A stretch of 64,000 nucleotides of DNA from Candidatus Allofournierella merdavium (GTDB lineage: Bacteria > Bacillota > Clostridia > Oscillospirales > Ruminococcaceae), in assembly GCA_019118765.1 (NCBI GenBank), contig DWYI01000004.1, forward strand, positions 1-64,000, written 5' to 3'. Below, piece by piece: positions 25,016-37,000 of the stretch. Below the pieces are notes generated by a model that was not told the DNA's origin, ran no database searches, and saw only the letters and a list, made by a program, of their open reading frames with translations. Position numbers and translations under genes: made by a program. The number at the start of each line of letters is the position of its first letter. Position 1 is the stretch's first letter.

Positions 25016-26800
25016 TCAATAGCGGCCGTACAGGGGCCCGAAGGCGGCGCAGGCGCGGTAGTCGGCGCCGGTGGGGTCGTCCGCGCCGAACTGCCTCCAC
25101 ACGTCCGGGCGCATCAGCTGCTCGGGCGCGAGGTTGTGGAAGCTCACGGGGATGCGCAGCATGGAGGCCAGGGTCACCAGCTGCCCGCCCACATGGCCGG
25201 GGCAGAGCACGCAGTGGTTGCTGCCCCAGCTCTCGATCACCCGGTAGACGCTGGAACTGGCAAAGCGGTCGGTGAGCCGGGGCACGAAGAACACCTGGGG
25301 CCAGGTGGGGTCGGTCTGGCGGGCGGCGGCCTGCGCCAGGTCCGGCTCCAGGTCCGCCGTGCGCCCCTCGGCGATCTGCAGCGCCGGGCCCAGGCCCTTC
25401 ACCAGGTTCAGCCGCACCATGGTCAGCGGCACGCCGCCCCGGGCGCGGAAGGAGGCGGAGAAGCCGCCCGCCCGGAACACCCCCCGCTTGGCGGGGCCCC
25501 AGCGGGTGGCGGCGGCGCAGCGCGCCGCGTCCTGCGTCGTGAGCTCCCAGAAGGGCTTGATTGCCGGGCTGCCCCCGCGCAGCGCCTCCATGGAGCCGTC
25601 CAGCGCCATGGAGCCGGAGTTGGTGAGGTAGAGAAAGCCGTCGGGCACGTCCGCGCCCCGCCGGCCCAGCCGCTCCTCCATGGCGGCGGGGCTCCAGTAG
25701 CCCCGCACGTCGCAGAACAGCTGGGCCGCGCCGGTGAGCAGCGTGCCGAACAGCATGGCCGCCGCCTGCAGCGCGTCGTTCTCGGTGGCCACCGGATGAG
25801 GCCGCCGGGGGCCGTTCCAGTCGAAGCCGGAGTTGAGGATGCTCTCGGCAAAATCGGCGGTGGGCAGAAAATCGGTCCACTGGCGCTGGCCCTGGAAGCT
25901 GGCGGTCAGGGCGGCGTGGCCGGCGGCGGCCTCGGGGCCGAAAGCGTCGGCCAGGCGGGGGTTGCCGTCCATCAGGTCGCGGAAGATCAGCGCCATGCGC
26001 ACGCTGTCGTCCCACACCCGCTCCTTTTCCGCCGGGGACAGCCGCAGCTGCGGCGGGTTGGGGTCCTCCATCTCCCGGCAGTGTTCCCGCACCCAGGCGC
26101 GGGCGGTCTCGAACTCCTGCCGGTCGTAGATCCCGGCCTGCATCCGGTGCAGCAGGCCGGTCATGTCCATCGACTGCACCCGCATGCCCAGATAGGCCCG
26201 GAAGAAGTGCTCGTCCGGCATGGAGGCGCCGATGCCCATGCAGGTGTTGCCCAGCCGCAGATAGGTACGCCCCCGCATGGTGGCCACCGCCAGCGCGCAC
26301 TGGGCGAACTGCACCAGCTGCTGCGCCACGTCCGGGGGGATGTGGGTGTCGGCGGCGGGGCGGATGTCCCGGCCGTACACCTTGAAGAAGGGCAGCCCGT
26401 GCTGGGCCGCCGTGGAGGTGGCCGCCGCCATGAACACCGTGCCGGGGGCGTCGCTGCCAGAAAAGCCCCACACCAGCTGGGGCAGGCGGTCGTCCAGGCA
26501 CATCACCTCGAAGGGGTACGACCACGCCCTGGCCACGCTGATCACCGCGCCCACGTTCTGCGCGCGGAACTGTTCCTGCGCCCGGAGGGCGTCCTGCGCG
26601 CTGCCCACCGCCTCGTCGGCCAGCACGCACCGCACCGGCTCGCCGTCGCCGTAGCGCACGGTCCGGCGCAGCAGTTCACACACCTGCCGGGCCAGCGCCC
26701 GGGCGGGCCCAGTGTGGGCCGGGCGCAGGCTGTCCCGGCCGTCCACAATGGCCCGCACCCCGATGGCGGGGCGCTGACCCGGAAACATCGTCTCATCCAT
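25016..26800 (-). CDS. fucI: L-fucose isomerase
   Basis: Converts L-fucose to L-fuculose (family members also act on D-arabinose). At 594 residues it matches E. coli FucI. Aligned features include an N-terminal GVRAIVDGRDSLR, the ASMPDEHFFRAYLGMRVQSMDMT region, FQGQRQWTDFLP and ILNSGFDWNG. The metal ligands are the Glu in VATENDALQ, the Asp in FCDVRGYWSP and the His in CPGHVGG. The chain ends YRACAAFGPLYGRY, the usual FucI ending. It lies 42 bp after the M42 peptidase gene on the same strand. No fuculokinase or aldolase is in the window, so the rest of the pathway must be elsewhere. Fucose use fits a mucus-associated gut bacterium. Confidence 0.95.
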   Translation of the reverse strand: MDETMFPGQRPAIGVRAIVDGRDSLRPAHTGPARALARQVCELLRRTVRYGDGEPVRCVLADEAVGSAQDALRAQEQFRAQNVGAVISVARAWSYPFEVMCLDDRLPQLVWGFSGSDAPGTVFMAAATSTAAQHGLPFFKVYGRDIRPAADTHIPPDVAQQLVQFAQCALAVATMRGRTYLRLGNTCMGIGASMPDEHFFRAYLGMRVQSMDMTGLLHRMQAGIYDRQEFETARAWVREHCREMEDPNPPQLRLSPAEKERVWDDSVRMALIFRDLMDGNPRLADAFGPEAAAGHAALTASFQGQRQWTDFLPTADFAESILNSGFDWNGPRRPHPVATENDALQAAAMLFGTLLTGAAQLFCDVRGYWSPAAMEERLGRRGADVPDGFLYLTNSGSMALDGSMEALRGGSPAIKPFWELTTQDAARCAAATRWGPAKRGVFRAGGFSASFRARGGVPLTMVRLNLVKGLGPALQIAEGRTADLEPDLAQAAARQTDPTWPQVFFVPRLTDRFASSSVYRVIESWGSNHCVLCPGHVGGQLVTLASMLRIPVSFHNLAPEQLMRPDVWRQFGADDPTGADYRACAAFGPLYGRY

Positions 26801-26842
26801 GCCGATCCTCTCCCTTCGCCCTTTGCGCCGCCCGGCGGGCGC

Positions 26843-27895
26843 TCACGCCAGTTCCAGATACAGCCCCGCCAGCCGGAGGGTGGCGTTCAGGCCGTCCAGA
26901 TGGGTGCGCTCCATGCCGTGAGAGGCGTGCACCCCCGGGCCGATCAGCGCGCCCCGGGCGTCCATGCCGGAGCGCCAGGCGGCGCCCACGTCCGAGCCGT
27001 AGTGGGGGTAGACGTCCACCGCGTAGTCCACGCCGCCGGCCTTGGCCAGCGCCACCAGCCGGCTGACCATGCCGTAGTCGTAGGGGCCGCCCGAGTCCTT
27101 GGCGCAGATGGACACCTGGTATTCGGTGCAGGTCAGATCCTCGCCGATGCAGCCCATGTCCACCGCCAGCAGTTCGTCCACCGGGGGCAGGGTGGACCCG
27201 CCGTGGCCCACCTCCTCGTGGACGGTGAGGGTGAAGAAGGTGTCGAACCGGGGGCGCGCCCCGGTGCGGTGCATCCGCCACAGCAGGGTGAGCAGGCAGG
27301 CGGAGCTGGCCTTGTCGTCCAGAAAGCGGGACTTGACAAAGCCGCTGTCGGTCACCACCGTCTTGGGGTCGTAGCAGACGTAGTCGCCGGGGGCGATGCC
27401 CAGCGCCAGCACGTCCTCTTTGCCGCGCACCTTCTCGTCGATGCGCACCGCCATGTTCTTCTCGTCCCGGGGACGGGTGGCGGCGTCGTCCTGCACATGC
27501 ACCGCCGGCGAGAGGCTGAGCACCGTGCCGGTGTAGACCTTGCCCTCCCGGGTGTAGATGCGGCAGTATTCGCCGTCCAGCGTGGGCATCAGCGGGCCGC
27601 CCACCCGGGTGACCATCAGCATCCCCTTGTCGGTGACCGAGCGCACCATCAGCCCCAGGGTGTCCACATGGGCGCACAGGCCCACGGTGCGGCCCGTCTC
27701 CCGCCCGGGCACCTTCACCACCAGGTTGCCCTTGCCGGTGACCCGGGTCTCAAAGCCCAGGTCCCGGGCCGTTTTTTGCGCCAGTTCCACCGCGCCGGCG
27801 GTGAAGCCGCTGGGGCTGTCCTGCGCCAGCAGCGCCCGCAGGGTGTCCAGCAGGAAGGCCTGCTGCTCCTGTTCCAGATTCTTTTCGTCGTTCAT
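26843..27895 (-). CDS. M42 family metallopeptidase (glutamyl/deblocking aminopeptidase-like)
   Basis: A 350-residue cytosolic zinc aminopeptidase of the M42 clan MH. Visible metal and catalytic residues are the His in CAHVDTLG, the Asp in FLDDKASS, the catalytic Glu pair in HEEVGHGGS, and the late His in ASHGMERTH. The usual inserted PDZ-like domain is present between residues about 75 and 165. M42 enzymes assemble into dodecameric shells and trim short peptides. It may be cotranscribed with fucI. Peptide trimming fits the adjacent peptidoglycan genes, but D-amino-acid or cross-link specificity cannot be claimed. Confidence 0.9.
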   Translation of the reverse strand: MNDEKNLEQEQQAFLLDTLRALLAQDSPSGFTAGAVELAQKTARDLGFETRVTGKGNLVVKVPGRETGRTVGLCAHVDTLGLMVRSVTDKGMLMVTRVGGPLMPTLDGEYCRIYTREGKVYTGTVLSLSPAVHVQDDAATRPRDEKNMAVRIDEKVRGKEDVLALGIAPGDYVCYDPKTVVTDSGFVKSRFLDDKASSACLLTLLWRMHRTGARPRFDTFFTLTVHEEVGHGGSTLPPVDELLAVDMGCIGEDLTCTEYQVSICAKDSGGPYDYGMVSRLVALAKAGGVDYAVDVYPHYGSDVGAAWRSGMDARGALIGPGVHASHGMERTHLDGLNATLRLAGLYLELA

Positions 27896-27940
27896 AGCGT
27901 GTCATCCTCCCCAAACAAACAGCGTTCGGCTCCATCTTAC

Positions 27941-27971
27941 AAAAAAACGCCGCCCTTGGCAAGGGGGCGGC
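27941..27971 (-). terminator. Terminator of the namZ-nagZ-kinase-GNAT operon
   Basis: GCCGCC arms around TTGGCAAG, followed on the minus strand by seven Ts (27941-27947). It separates the salvage operon from the M42/fucI pair. Confidence 0.8.
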
Positions 27972-27977
27972 GGCCGG

Positions 27978-28469
27978 TCAGGGGGTGTCGGGCTTCATCC
28001 CGCCCAGAAAATCCCGGTAGACGCCGGGGGTGGAATCGGGGATGAGGATGGCCCCCACGCACTTTTTGTAGAACTCCTGGGGGCCCACCCCGCCGATGAC
28101 GGCGTAGACATAGCCCTCCTCCCGCATGGCCCGCAGGCTGCGCAGCAGCAGCGCCTTGCCGATGCCAAGGCCCTGGCAGCTGTCCAGCACGCGGGTGGGG
28201 CCGAAGAAGTCCGGCGCGGTGGCGTTGTAGCAGGCGTAGCCCAGGATCTGGTTGCCCCGGGTGGCGATGAAGCAGCTGATGGGGGTGTGGGAAAAGCAGA
28301 CGTCGCACTCGCCCGCGCCGCTGAGGCTGGAGTGCTCCTTCACCCACTCCACCACCCGGAACTTGTCCGGGGCCATGGCGCGGCGGATGTGCACGCCCTG
28401 TTCCAGCAGCTTTTCCAGGCACGGGGCCTCGCTGGGCAGGTCCAGCAGATTTACCAGCATATCCGGCAT
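27978..28469 (-). CDS. GNAT-family N-acetyltransferase
   Basis: A 163-residue single GNAT domain. The acetyl-CoA-binding loop appears as QGLGIGKALLLRSLRAMREEG, preceded by a strand with ILGYACYNATAPDFFGPTRV; the last part (FYKKCVGA) matches the GNAT C-terminal fold. It is the last gene before a terminator in a probable operon with namZ, nagZ and the BadF-type kinase, 28 bp after the kinase gene. The acceptor is unknown; an amino sugar, glucosamine or cell-wall peptide would fit the neighbourhood. Confidence 0.85.
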   Translation of the reverse strand: MPDMLVNLLDLPSEAPCLEKLLEQGVHIRRAMAPDKFRVVEWVKEHSSLSGAGECDVCFSHTPISCFIATRGNQILGYACYNATAPDFFGPTRVLDSCQGLGIGKALLLRSLRAMREEGYVYAVIGGVGPQEFYKKCVGAILIPDSTPGVYRDFLGGMKPDTP

Positions 28470-28497
28470 GGTCGTTTCCTCCTTTTTCGTTCCGGGC

Positions 28498-29427
28498 TCA
28501 CGCCCGCTTTTCGTAAAGTTCCAGCGCCAGCAGGGCCGCCCCCGCCGCCGCGTCCATCCGGGGCGGGATGACCCGCAGGCCGGGCCAGCGGGCCGCCAGC
28601 AGCGCCTTCAGCCAATCGCGCACCGGCCCGCAGCCGGTGAGCACGCCGCCCAGCAGCGCCAGCTCGCCCTCTTGCAGCGAAAGGCCCTCCACCACCGGGC
28701 CCGCCAGTTCCGCCAGCTGTTCGGCGGCCCGGCGGGCGATGGCCTTGGCGGCCTCGTCGCCCGCCTCCAGCGCCGGTTCCAGCAGGCGGGCCAGCGCGGC
28801 GATCTTCCGCTTGCCGGTGGCCGGGCTGTAAACAAAGCGGATGAGGCCGGGCACGTCCTTTGCGCCCACCGCCTCCAGGGCCGGGCCCCGCAGGCAGGTG
28901 GCGGGGGCGCGGCCGTCCTCGGCCCGCACCACCGCGGCCAGGATGTCCCGCCCGACGGCATAGCCGCTGCCGCCGTCGTCCAGCAGGTGCCCCCAGCCGC
29001 CGCAGCGGCGCTGGCGGCCGTCGGCGGCGCGGCCGAAGCAGATGGAGCCGGTGCCCGCGATGAGGATGGCCCCCTCGCCCCGGCCCAGGGCGCCGTAGAG
29101 GGCGGTCTCGTGGTCGCCCGCCAGGCGCAGCGGGCCGTTCCAGCCGCCCTTTTCCAGGGCGGCATGCAGCAGGCGGCCGGTCTCCGGGTTGGACACCCCC
29201 GCCGCCCCCACGCACAGCCCCCGGCATTGGGCCAGCGGGCCGCCGATGCGCTCCATCTCCGCCAGCAGCGCGGCCACGGTCTGTTCGGTCTGGCCCGCGG
29301 CGCCGCCGTTGGGGTTCAGCGCGCCGGCCCCGGCCCGGCCCAGCACCGCGCCTTCCGGGTCCCGCACCTCCAGGGTGGTCTTTGTGCCGCCGCCGTCCCA
29401 GCCGGCAACGTAAGCTCTTGCCTCCAT
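28498..29427 (-). CDS. BadF/BadG-type amino-sugar kinase (MurNAc/GlcNAc kinase, MurK-like)
   Basis: A 309-residue ASKHA-fold kinase. It shows the phosphate-1 loop AGWDGGGTKTTLEV, phosphate-2 IAGTGSICFG, and the NagK-type segment GHLLDDGGSGYAVGRDIL. Clostridial MurK of this family phosphorylates MurNAc and GlcNAc at O-6. Here it lies 13 bp after nagZ, in an island that has murQ and an ABC importer rather than a PTS, so a cytosolic kinase is exactly the missing step from MurNAc to MurNAc-6-phosphate. The ATG at 29427 follows GAGGTGAGG. Kinase class is sure; the exact sugar is inferred. Confidence 0.85.
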   Translation of the reverse strand: MEARAYVAGWDGGGTKTTLEVRDPEGAVLGRAGAGALNPNGGAAGQTEQTVAALLAEMERIGGPLAQCRGLCVGAAGVSNPETGRLLHAALEKGGWNGPLRLAGDHETALYGALGRGEGAILIAGTGSICFGRAADGRQRRCGGWGHLLDDGGSGYAVGRDILAAVVRAEDGRAPATCLRGPALEAVGAKDVPGLIRFVYSPATGKRKIAALARLLEPALEAGDEAAKAIARRAAEQLAELAGPVVEGLSLQEGELALLGGVLTGCGPVRDWLKALLAARWPGLRVIPPRMDAAAGAALLALELYEKRA

Positions 29428-29440
29428 GGCCCTCACCTCG

Positions 29441-30994
<1,554 letters not shown>

Positions 30995-31011
30995 ATCCGT
31001 TCTCCCTTTCC

Positions 31012-32157
31012 TTATTCATACAGGTGATAGGCGGTCTTTTCCCGGGCAAAGGCCTCGCTCTCCCGCTCAAAGCGCTCCAGCAGGGCGTCCTTGTCCCAGT
31101 GGGGGTCCTGCAGGTCGCCGCAGCCGGCCAGCAGGCTGATGAAGGGGCGCGCCCCCTCTTTGGGCGGCGGCAGCAGGGCGAACTGCTCCGGCCAGAGGGT
31201 GCGCACCGCGTCCAGCAGTTCCAGCCCGGTGCGCACCGGCCGGAAGGTGTGGGCGTCCGCCACATGCAGCCGCACCCCCTGGCAGGCCTCGCCCGCGTGC
31301 TTGGAGGCGCTGGGGGTGAACCAGGCGGGGGTGAACAGCACCCCCGGCAGTTCGCGCCGGCGCAGTTCGTCGGTCAGCCGGCGGGCGTCGACCCAGGGCG
31401 CGCCCACCACCTCGAAGGGGGAGCTGGTGCCCCGGCCCTCCGACAGGTTGGTGCCCTCCACAAGGCAGGTGCCGGGGTAGACCAGCGCCGTCTCAAAGCG
31501 GGGGATGCCCAGGCTGGGCGGCATGAACAGGCGGCCGGTGTCCGGCCAGAGCATCTCCCGCCGCCAGCCCTCCAGCGGCACCACGGTGAGCCGGCAGCCC
31601 TTGTGCTCCCGCTGGTTGTACATCCCCGCCAGCTCGCCGGCGGTGAGGCCGTAGCGCACCGGCAGCTGCCAGGGGCCCACAAAGCTGGCGTACTGCGGCT
31701 GGAGCACGCCGCCCTCCACCGCCACGCCCCCCAGGGGGTCGGGCCGGTCCAGCACGATCAGCTCCTTGCCGGCGGCGGCGCAGTCCTCCACGGCGCCCAG
31801 CAGGGTGGCGATGAAGGTGTAGTACCGCACCCCCAGGTCCTGCATGTCGTAGACCACCGCGTCCAGCTGTTCCAGCGCCTCGGGGGGCATCCGGCGGGAA
31901 TCCCGGCCGTAGAGGCTGTACACCGGCAGCCCGGTGACCGGATCGCGGCTGCTGTCCACCGTCTCGCCGGCGCCCGCCTCCCCCCGCAGGCCGTGCTCCG
32001 GCCCGAAGAGGGCGGTGAGGCCGTAGCGCCGGTGCAGCAGTTCGATGCCGCTCTCCAGCCTGGCGTCCACGCCGGACACCGAGGTGATGAGCCCCAGCCG
32101 CTTGCCCTTGAGGGCGCGGTCGCAGGCGGGGATGTTTTCCAATCCACAGTGGGTCAT
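31012..32157 (-). CDS. namZ: NamZ, exo-beta-N-acetylmuramidase (DUF1343/GH171)
   Basis: A 381-residue member of the family that releases terminal MurNAc from peptidoglycan fragments. Typical segments are FGPEHGLRG near residue 50, VYDMQDLGVRYYTFIATL, IVLDRPDPLGG, and YPGTCLVEGTNLSEGRGT. The ATG at 32157 follows GGAGGG. It has no signal peptide, unlike the secreted Bacillus enzyme, so it would work in the cytoplasm on MurNAc-GlcNAc imported by an ABC transporter. It heads the leftward operon namZ-nagZ-kinase-GNAT and diverges from anmK. Confidence 0.92.
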   Translation of the reverse strand: MTHCGLENIPACDRALKGKRLGLITSVSGVDARLESGIELLHRRYGLTALFGPEHGLRGEAGAGETVDSSRDPVTGLPVYSLYGRDSRRMPPEALEQLDAVVYDMQDLGVRYYTFIATLLGAVEDCAAAGKELIVLDRPDPLGGVAVEGGVLQPQYASFVGPWQLPVRYGLTAGELAGMYNQREHKGCRLTVVPLEGWRREMLWPDTGRLFMPPSLGIPRFETALVYPGTCLVEGTNLSEGRGTSSPFEVVGAPWVDARRLTDELRRRELPGVLFTPAWFTPSASKHAGEACQGVRLHVADAHTFRPVRTGLELLDAVRTLWPEQFALLPPPKEGARPFISLLAGCGDLQDPHWDKDALLERFERESEAFAREKTAYHLYE

Positions 32158-32182
32158 GGGGGGACCCTCCTTTTCTTTTTTG

Positions 32183-32211
32183 TTGACAACCCGGCCGTTT
32201 GCCTGTACAGT
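32183..32211 (+). promoter_or_regulatory. Promoter of anmK-murR
   Basis: TTGACA (32183-32188), a 17-bp spacer and TACAGT (32206-32211), about 70 bp upstream of anmK. MurR would be expected to act here or on the facing namZ promoter, but no clear operator was found. Confidence 0.7.
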
Positions 32212-32280
32212 TGAAATAAAAGAAACGCATTGCCGCGTTTTATGCGGAATTTTGTTTCAGCAGGAAAGGACGGGAGAGAG

Positions 32281-33468
<1,188 letters not shown>

Positions 33469-33483
33469 GGGGAGGCGGAGAGG

Positions 33484-34356
33484 ATGACCAACATCGAGAT
33501 CCGTGCCCGGGCCATCTACAGCAGCCTGAGCCCGGTGGAAAAGCAGGTGGCGGACTATTTCCTGGACAACATCCACCAGGTGTTCAGTATGCCCATCGCC
33601 CGGCTGGCCCGGGAGGCGGGGGTGAGCCAGGTGGCCTGGGTGCGCTTTTGCAAGACCATCGGCTTCGAGGGCTTAAAAGACCTGAAAAAGCGGCTGTACG
33701 CCGAGCTGAACGAGACGGCGGGCGGCCGCGAGGCCGACACGGTGGAACAGATCTACGCCGACATCAAGGACCCCAGCACCATCCGGCAGACGGTGCAGAC
33801 CATCTGCCTGAGCAGCGTGCAGGCCATTGAGGAGACCGAAAAGATCCTGGACGAGGGGGTGCTGGAGCAGGCGGTGCAGCTGCTTTTGCAGGCCGACTCC
33901 ATCAAGCTGTTCGGGGTGGGAGCCTCGGCGCTGGTGGCCGAGGACTTCTACGGCAAGCTGCTGCGCATCGGCAAGAACGTGTTCTTCAGCAAGGACATCC
34001 ACATCCAGCTGACCTACGGGGCCACCCTCACCGGGCGGGACGCGGCGGTGTTCTTCTCCGACAGCGGCACCACCCGGGAGATGCTGGAGCTGATGGAACT
34101 GGCGGGCAAGCACAAGTGCCCCACCATCTCGGTGACGCGCTTTTCCAAAAACCCGCTGGCCCGCAAGGCCCAGTGCGCGCTTTACACCTCCTCGCCGGAG
34201 ATCTACCGGCGCAGCGGCGCCATGAGCAGCCGCATTGCCCAGCTCATCATGGTGGACATCCTGTTCACCATCATCGCCAACCGGGACTACCACAACGTGC
34301 GGCAGATGCTGGAGGACAGCTACGAGAGCTGCGCCAGCCACAAGACCTCCGGCTGA
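33484..34356 (+). CDS. murR: MurR/RpiR-family transcriptional regulator
   Basis: A 290-residue regulator with an N-terminal HTH_6 domain (residues 1-75: SPVEKQVADYFLDN, REAGVSQVAWVRFCKTIGFEGLKDLKKRL) and a C-terminal SIS sugar-phosphate domain (GVGASALVAEDFYGKLLRIG, SDSGTTREMLELMELA, TRFSKNPLARKA). MurR in other bacteria is a repressor relieved by MurNAc-6-phosphate, and the surrounding murQ, anmK and namZ genes favour that effector. It ends only 6 bp from the convergent esterase gene, leaving no room for a terminator between them. Confidence 0.9.
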   Translation: MTNIEIRARAIYSSLSPVEKQVADYFLDNIHQVFSMPIARLAREAGVSQVAWVRFCKTIGFEGLKDLKKRLYAELNETAGGREADTVEQIYADIKDPSTIRQTVQTICLSSVQAIEETEKILDEGVLEQAVQLLLQADSIKLFGVGASALVAEDFYGKLLRIGKNVFFSKDIHIQLTYGATLTGRDAAVFFSDSGTTREMLELMELAGKHKCPTISVTRFSKNPLARKAQCALYTSSPEIYRRSGAMSSRIAQLIMVDILFTIIANRDYHNVRQMLEDSYESCASHKTSG

Positions 34357-34362
34357 GGGGCC

Positions 34363-35115
34363 TCAGTCGGCAAAAAAGCGCTCCAGTGCGCGGCGCACCG
34401 ACTCGTCCCAGAAATCCCAGCTGTGGGCCCCCGGCCAGTACTCGGCGGCGAAGGGGATGCCCAGCCGCTCCAGGTGGGCGGCGAAGCGCCGGTTCATCGC
34501 GAACAGCCCATCCTGCTCACCGCAGGTCAGGTAGAGGGGCGGCAGCGCCGCGCCGGCGGGCAGGTCCTCCGCCAGGGCGAACAGGTCGTCTTGCCGGGGG
34601 GCGGCGCGGCGCGGCCCGAAGAGGGCCGCGGCCTCCCGGCCCAGAGGGCCTGGGTCGGCGCGGCGCTCCTCCAGATAGGCGCTCACGTCGGTCACGGCCG
34701 AAAAGGCGGCACAGCCGGCGTAGCGCTTTGGGGCGCGCAGGGTGCACTTCAGCGCGCCGTAGCCCCCCATGGACAGCCCCATCACATACCGCTGCCGCGG
34801 CCGGGCGGAGAGGCGGAACACGCTTTCGCAAAAGCGGGGCAGCTCCTCGCTCACATAGGTGTAGTAGGCCCCGCCGGCCTGCATATCGGTGTAAAAGCTG
34901 CGCTGCACCTCCGGCATCACCAGCGCCGCGCCCCTGCCGCGGGCGTAGGCCTCCACCCGGGAAAAGCGGTGCCAGCCGGTGCAGTTGTCGGTGAGGCCGT
35001 GGAGCAGGTACACCACCGGCGCCGTTTCCAGCGGCCGGTCCTCGGGCAGCACCGCGAGGAAGCTGGTGTTCATCTGCAGCGCCTGGCTCATCATGTCACA
35101 GCGAACAAAGGCCAT
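34363..35115 (-). CDS. Putative esterase (FrmB/tributyrin esterase EstA-like)
   Basis: A 250-residue alpha/beta hydrolase of the esterase D family. It has VVYLLHGLTDNCTGW (oxyanion segment), the nucleophile elbow GLSMGGYGA, an acidic CGEQDGLF strand and a His in PGAHSWDFWDE, completing a Ser-Asp-His triad. No signal peptide. It follows murQ but with a terminator-like hairpin between, so expression may be by read-through. Relatives hydrolyse short acyl esters. A role in removing O-acetyl groups from muramic acid is possible given the neighbourhood but is speculative. Confidence 0.85.
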   Translation of the reverse strand: MAFVRCDMMSQALQMNTSFLAVLPEDRPLETAPVVYLLHGLTDNCTGWHRFSRVEAYARGRGAALVMPEVQRSFYTDMQAGGAYYTYVSEELPRFCESVFRLSARPRQRYVMGLSMGGYGALKCTLRAPKRYAGCAAFSAVTDVSAYLEERRADPGPLGREAAALFGPRRAAPRQDDLFALAEDLPAGAALPPLYLTCGEQDGLFAMNRRFAAHLERLGIPFAAEYWPGAHSWDFWDESVRRALERFFAD

Positions 35116-35136
35116 GGGGGCATCCTTCCTTTTCTC

Positions 35137-35174
35137 AAAAAGTCAGCTGAGCGGGGCGCCGCTCAGCTGTTTTT
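35137..35174 (-). terminator. Terminator after murQ
   Basis: AGCTGAGCGG (35145-35154) pairs with CCGCTCAGCT (35159-35168), with T5 on the minus-strand exit and A-rich sequence opposite. Confidence 0.8.
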
Positions 35175-35180
35175 GTTGTG

Positions 35181-36101
<921 letters not shown>

Positions 36102-36114
36102 TTGCGGGTCCTCC

Positions 36115-36987
36115 TTATCCTTTCACCGCACCGACGGTCATGCCCTTCACGAAATACTTTTGCAGGAAGGGATACAGCACGATGATGGGCACGGTGGATA
36201 CGATGATGACGGCGGATTTGATGGACAGGGCGATGGTGGTCTTGTCGGCGGAGCCGGCGCCGTCGCCCACCATGGTGGTGCCGTTGACGATGTTGCGCAA
36301 AAACAGCATCACCGGGAACTGGTCGGTGTTCAGGTAGATCAGGCTGTTGAACCAGTCGTTCCAGAAGAACACCGCGTAGTACAGGCCCACCGTGGCGATG
36401 GCGGCGGTGGACAGGGGCACCACGATGCGCCGCAGGATGCCGAAGTAGCCCAGCCCGTCGATGAGGGCGGCCTCCTCCAGCTCCTTGGGCAGCGAGCGGA
36501 AGAAGTTGATCATGATGATGAGGTTGAACTGGTTGATGGCAAAGGGCAGCAGCATGGCCAGCCGGGTGCCGGTGATGTGCAGGCTGGAGACCAGCAGGTA
36601 GTTGGGGATGAGGCCGCCGGAGAAGTACATGGAGAAGATGACCATCTTCATCAGAAACTTCTGGCCGAACAGCTCGGGCTTGGACAGGGGATAGGCGAAC
36701 AGGATGGTCATCACCAGCGAGATGGCCGTGCCCACGATGGTGTAGAAGAAGGTGTTGCCGTAGGCGTGGAAGAACTTGGGATATTCAAAGATCTGCTTGT
36801 AGGACTCCGCCGTGAAGCCCACCGGCCACAGAAAGACCTCGTTGTTCACGATGGCCGAGGTGGAGGAGAAGGAGATGGCCAGCATATAGATAAACGGCAC
36901 CAGGCAGATCAGCAGCACCAGCACCATCACCAGATAGATGATGCCGTCGAACAGGCGGTTCTGCCAGGTCTTGTAACGACGCGTCAT
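36115..36987 (-). CDS. Carbohydrate ABC transporter permease (LplC/MalG type), probable MurNAc-sugar importer
   Basis: A 290-residue CUT1-type permease with six helices and the EAA loop (ELEEAALIDGLGYFGILRRIVVPLSTAAI). The C-terminus KYFVKGMTVGAVKG is typical of MalG/LplC proteins. The ATG at 36987 follows GAGGGGGG; the extension to 37047 would overlap the first permease. It sits between the LplB-type permease gene (13 bp) and murQ (13 bp). Specificity for MurNAc or MurNAc-GlcNAc is inferred from operon membership. Confidence 0.9.
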   Translation of the reverse strand: MTRRYKTWQNRLFDGIIYLVMVLVLLICLVPFIYMLAISFSSTSAIVNNEVFLWPVGFTAESYKQIFEYPKFFHAYGNTFFYTIVGTAISLVMTILFAYPLSKPELFGQKFLMKMVIFSMYFSGGLIPNYLLVSSLHITGTRLAMLLPFAINQFNLIIMINFFRSLPKELEEAALIDGLGYFGILRRIVVPLSTAAIATVGLYYAVFFWNDWFNSLIYLNTDQFPVMLFLRNIVNGTTMVGDGAGSADKTTIALSIKSAVIIVSTVPIIVLYPFLQKYFVKGMTVGAVKG

Positions 36988-37000
36988 TTCCGTTCCCCCC

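Noticed and set aside
23744..28045. Rightward 1433-codon open frame across the LacI, fucI and M42 genes
   Set aside because: It crosses a strong bidirectional terminator and is out of frame or antisense to well-recognised proteins.
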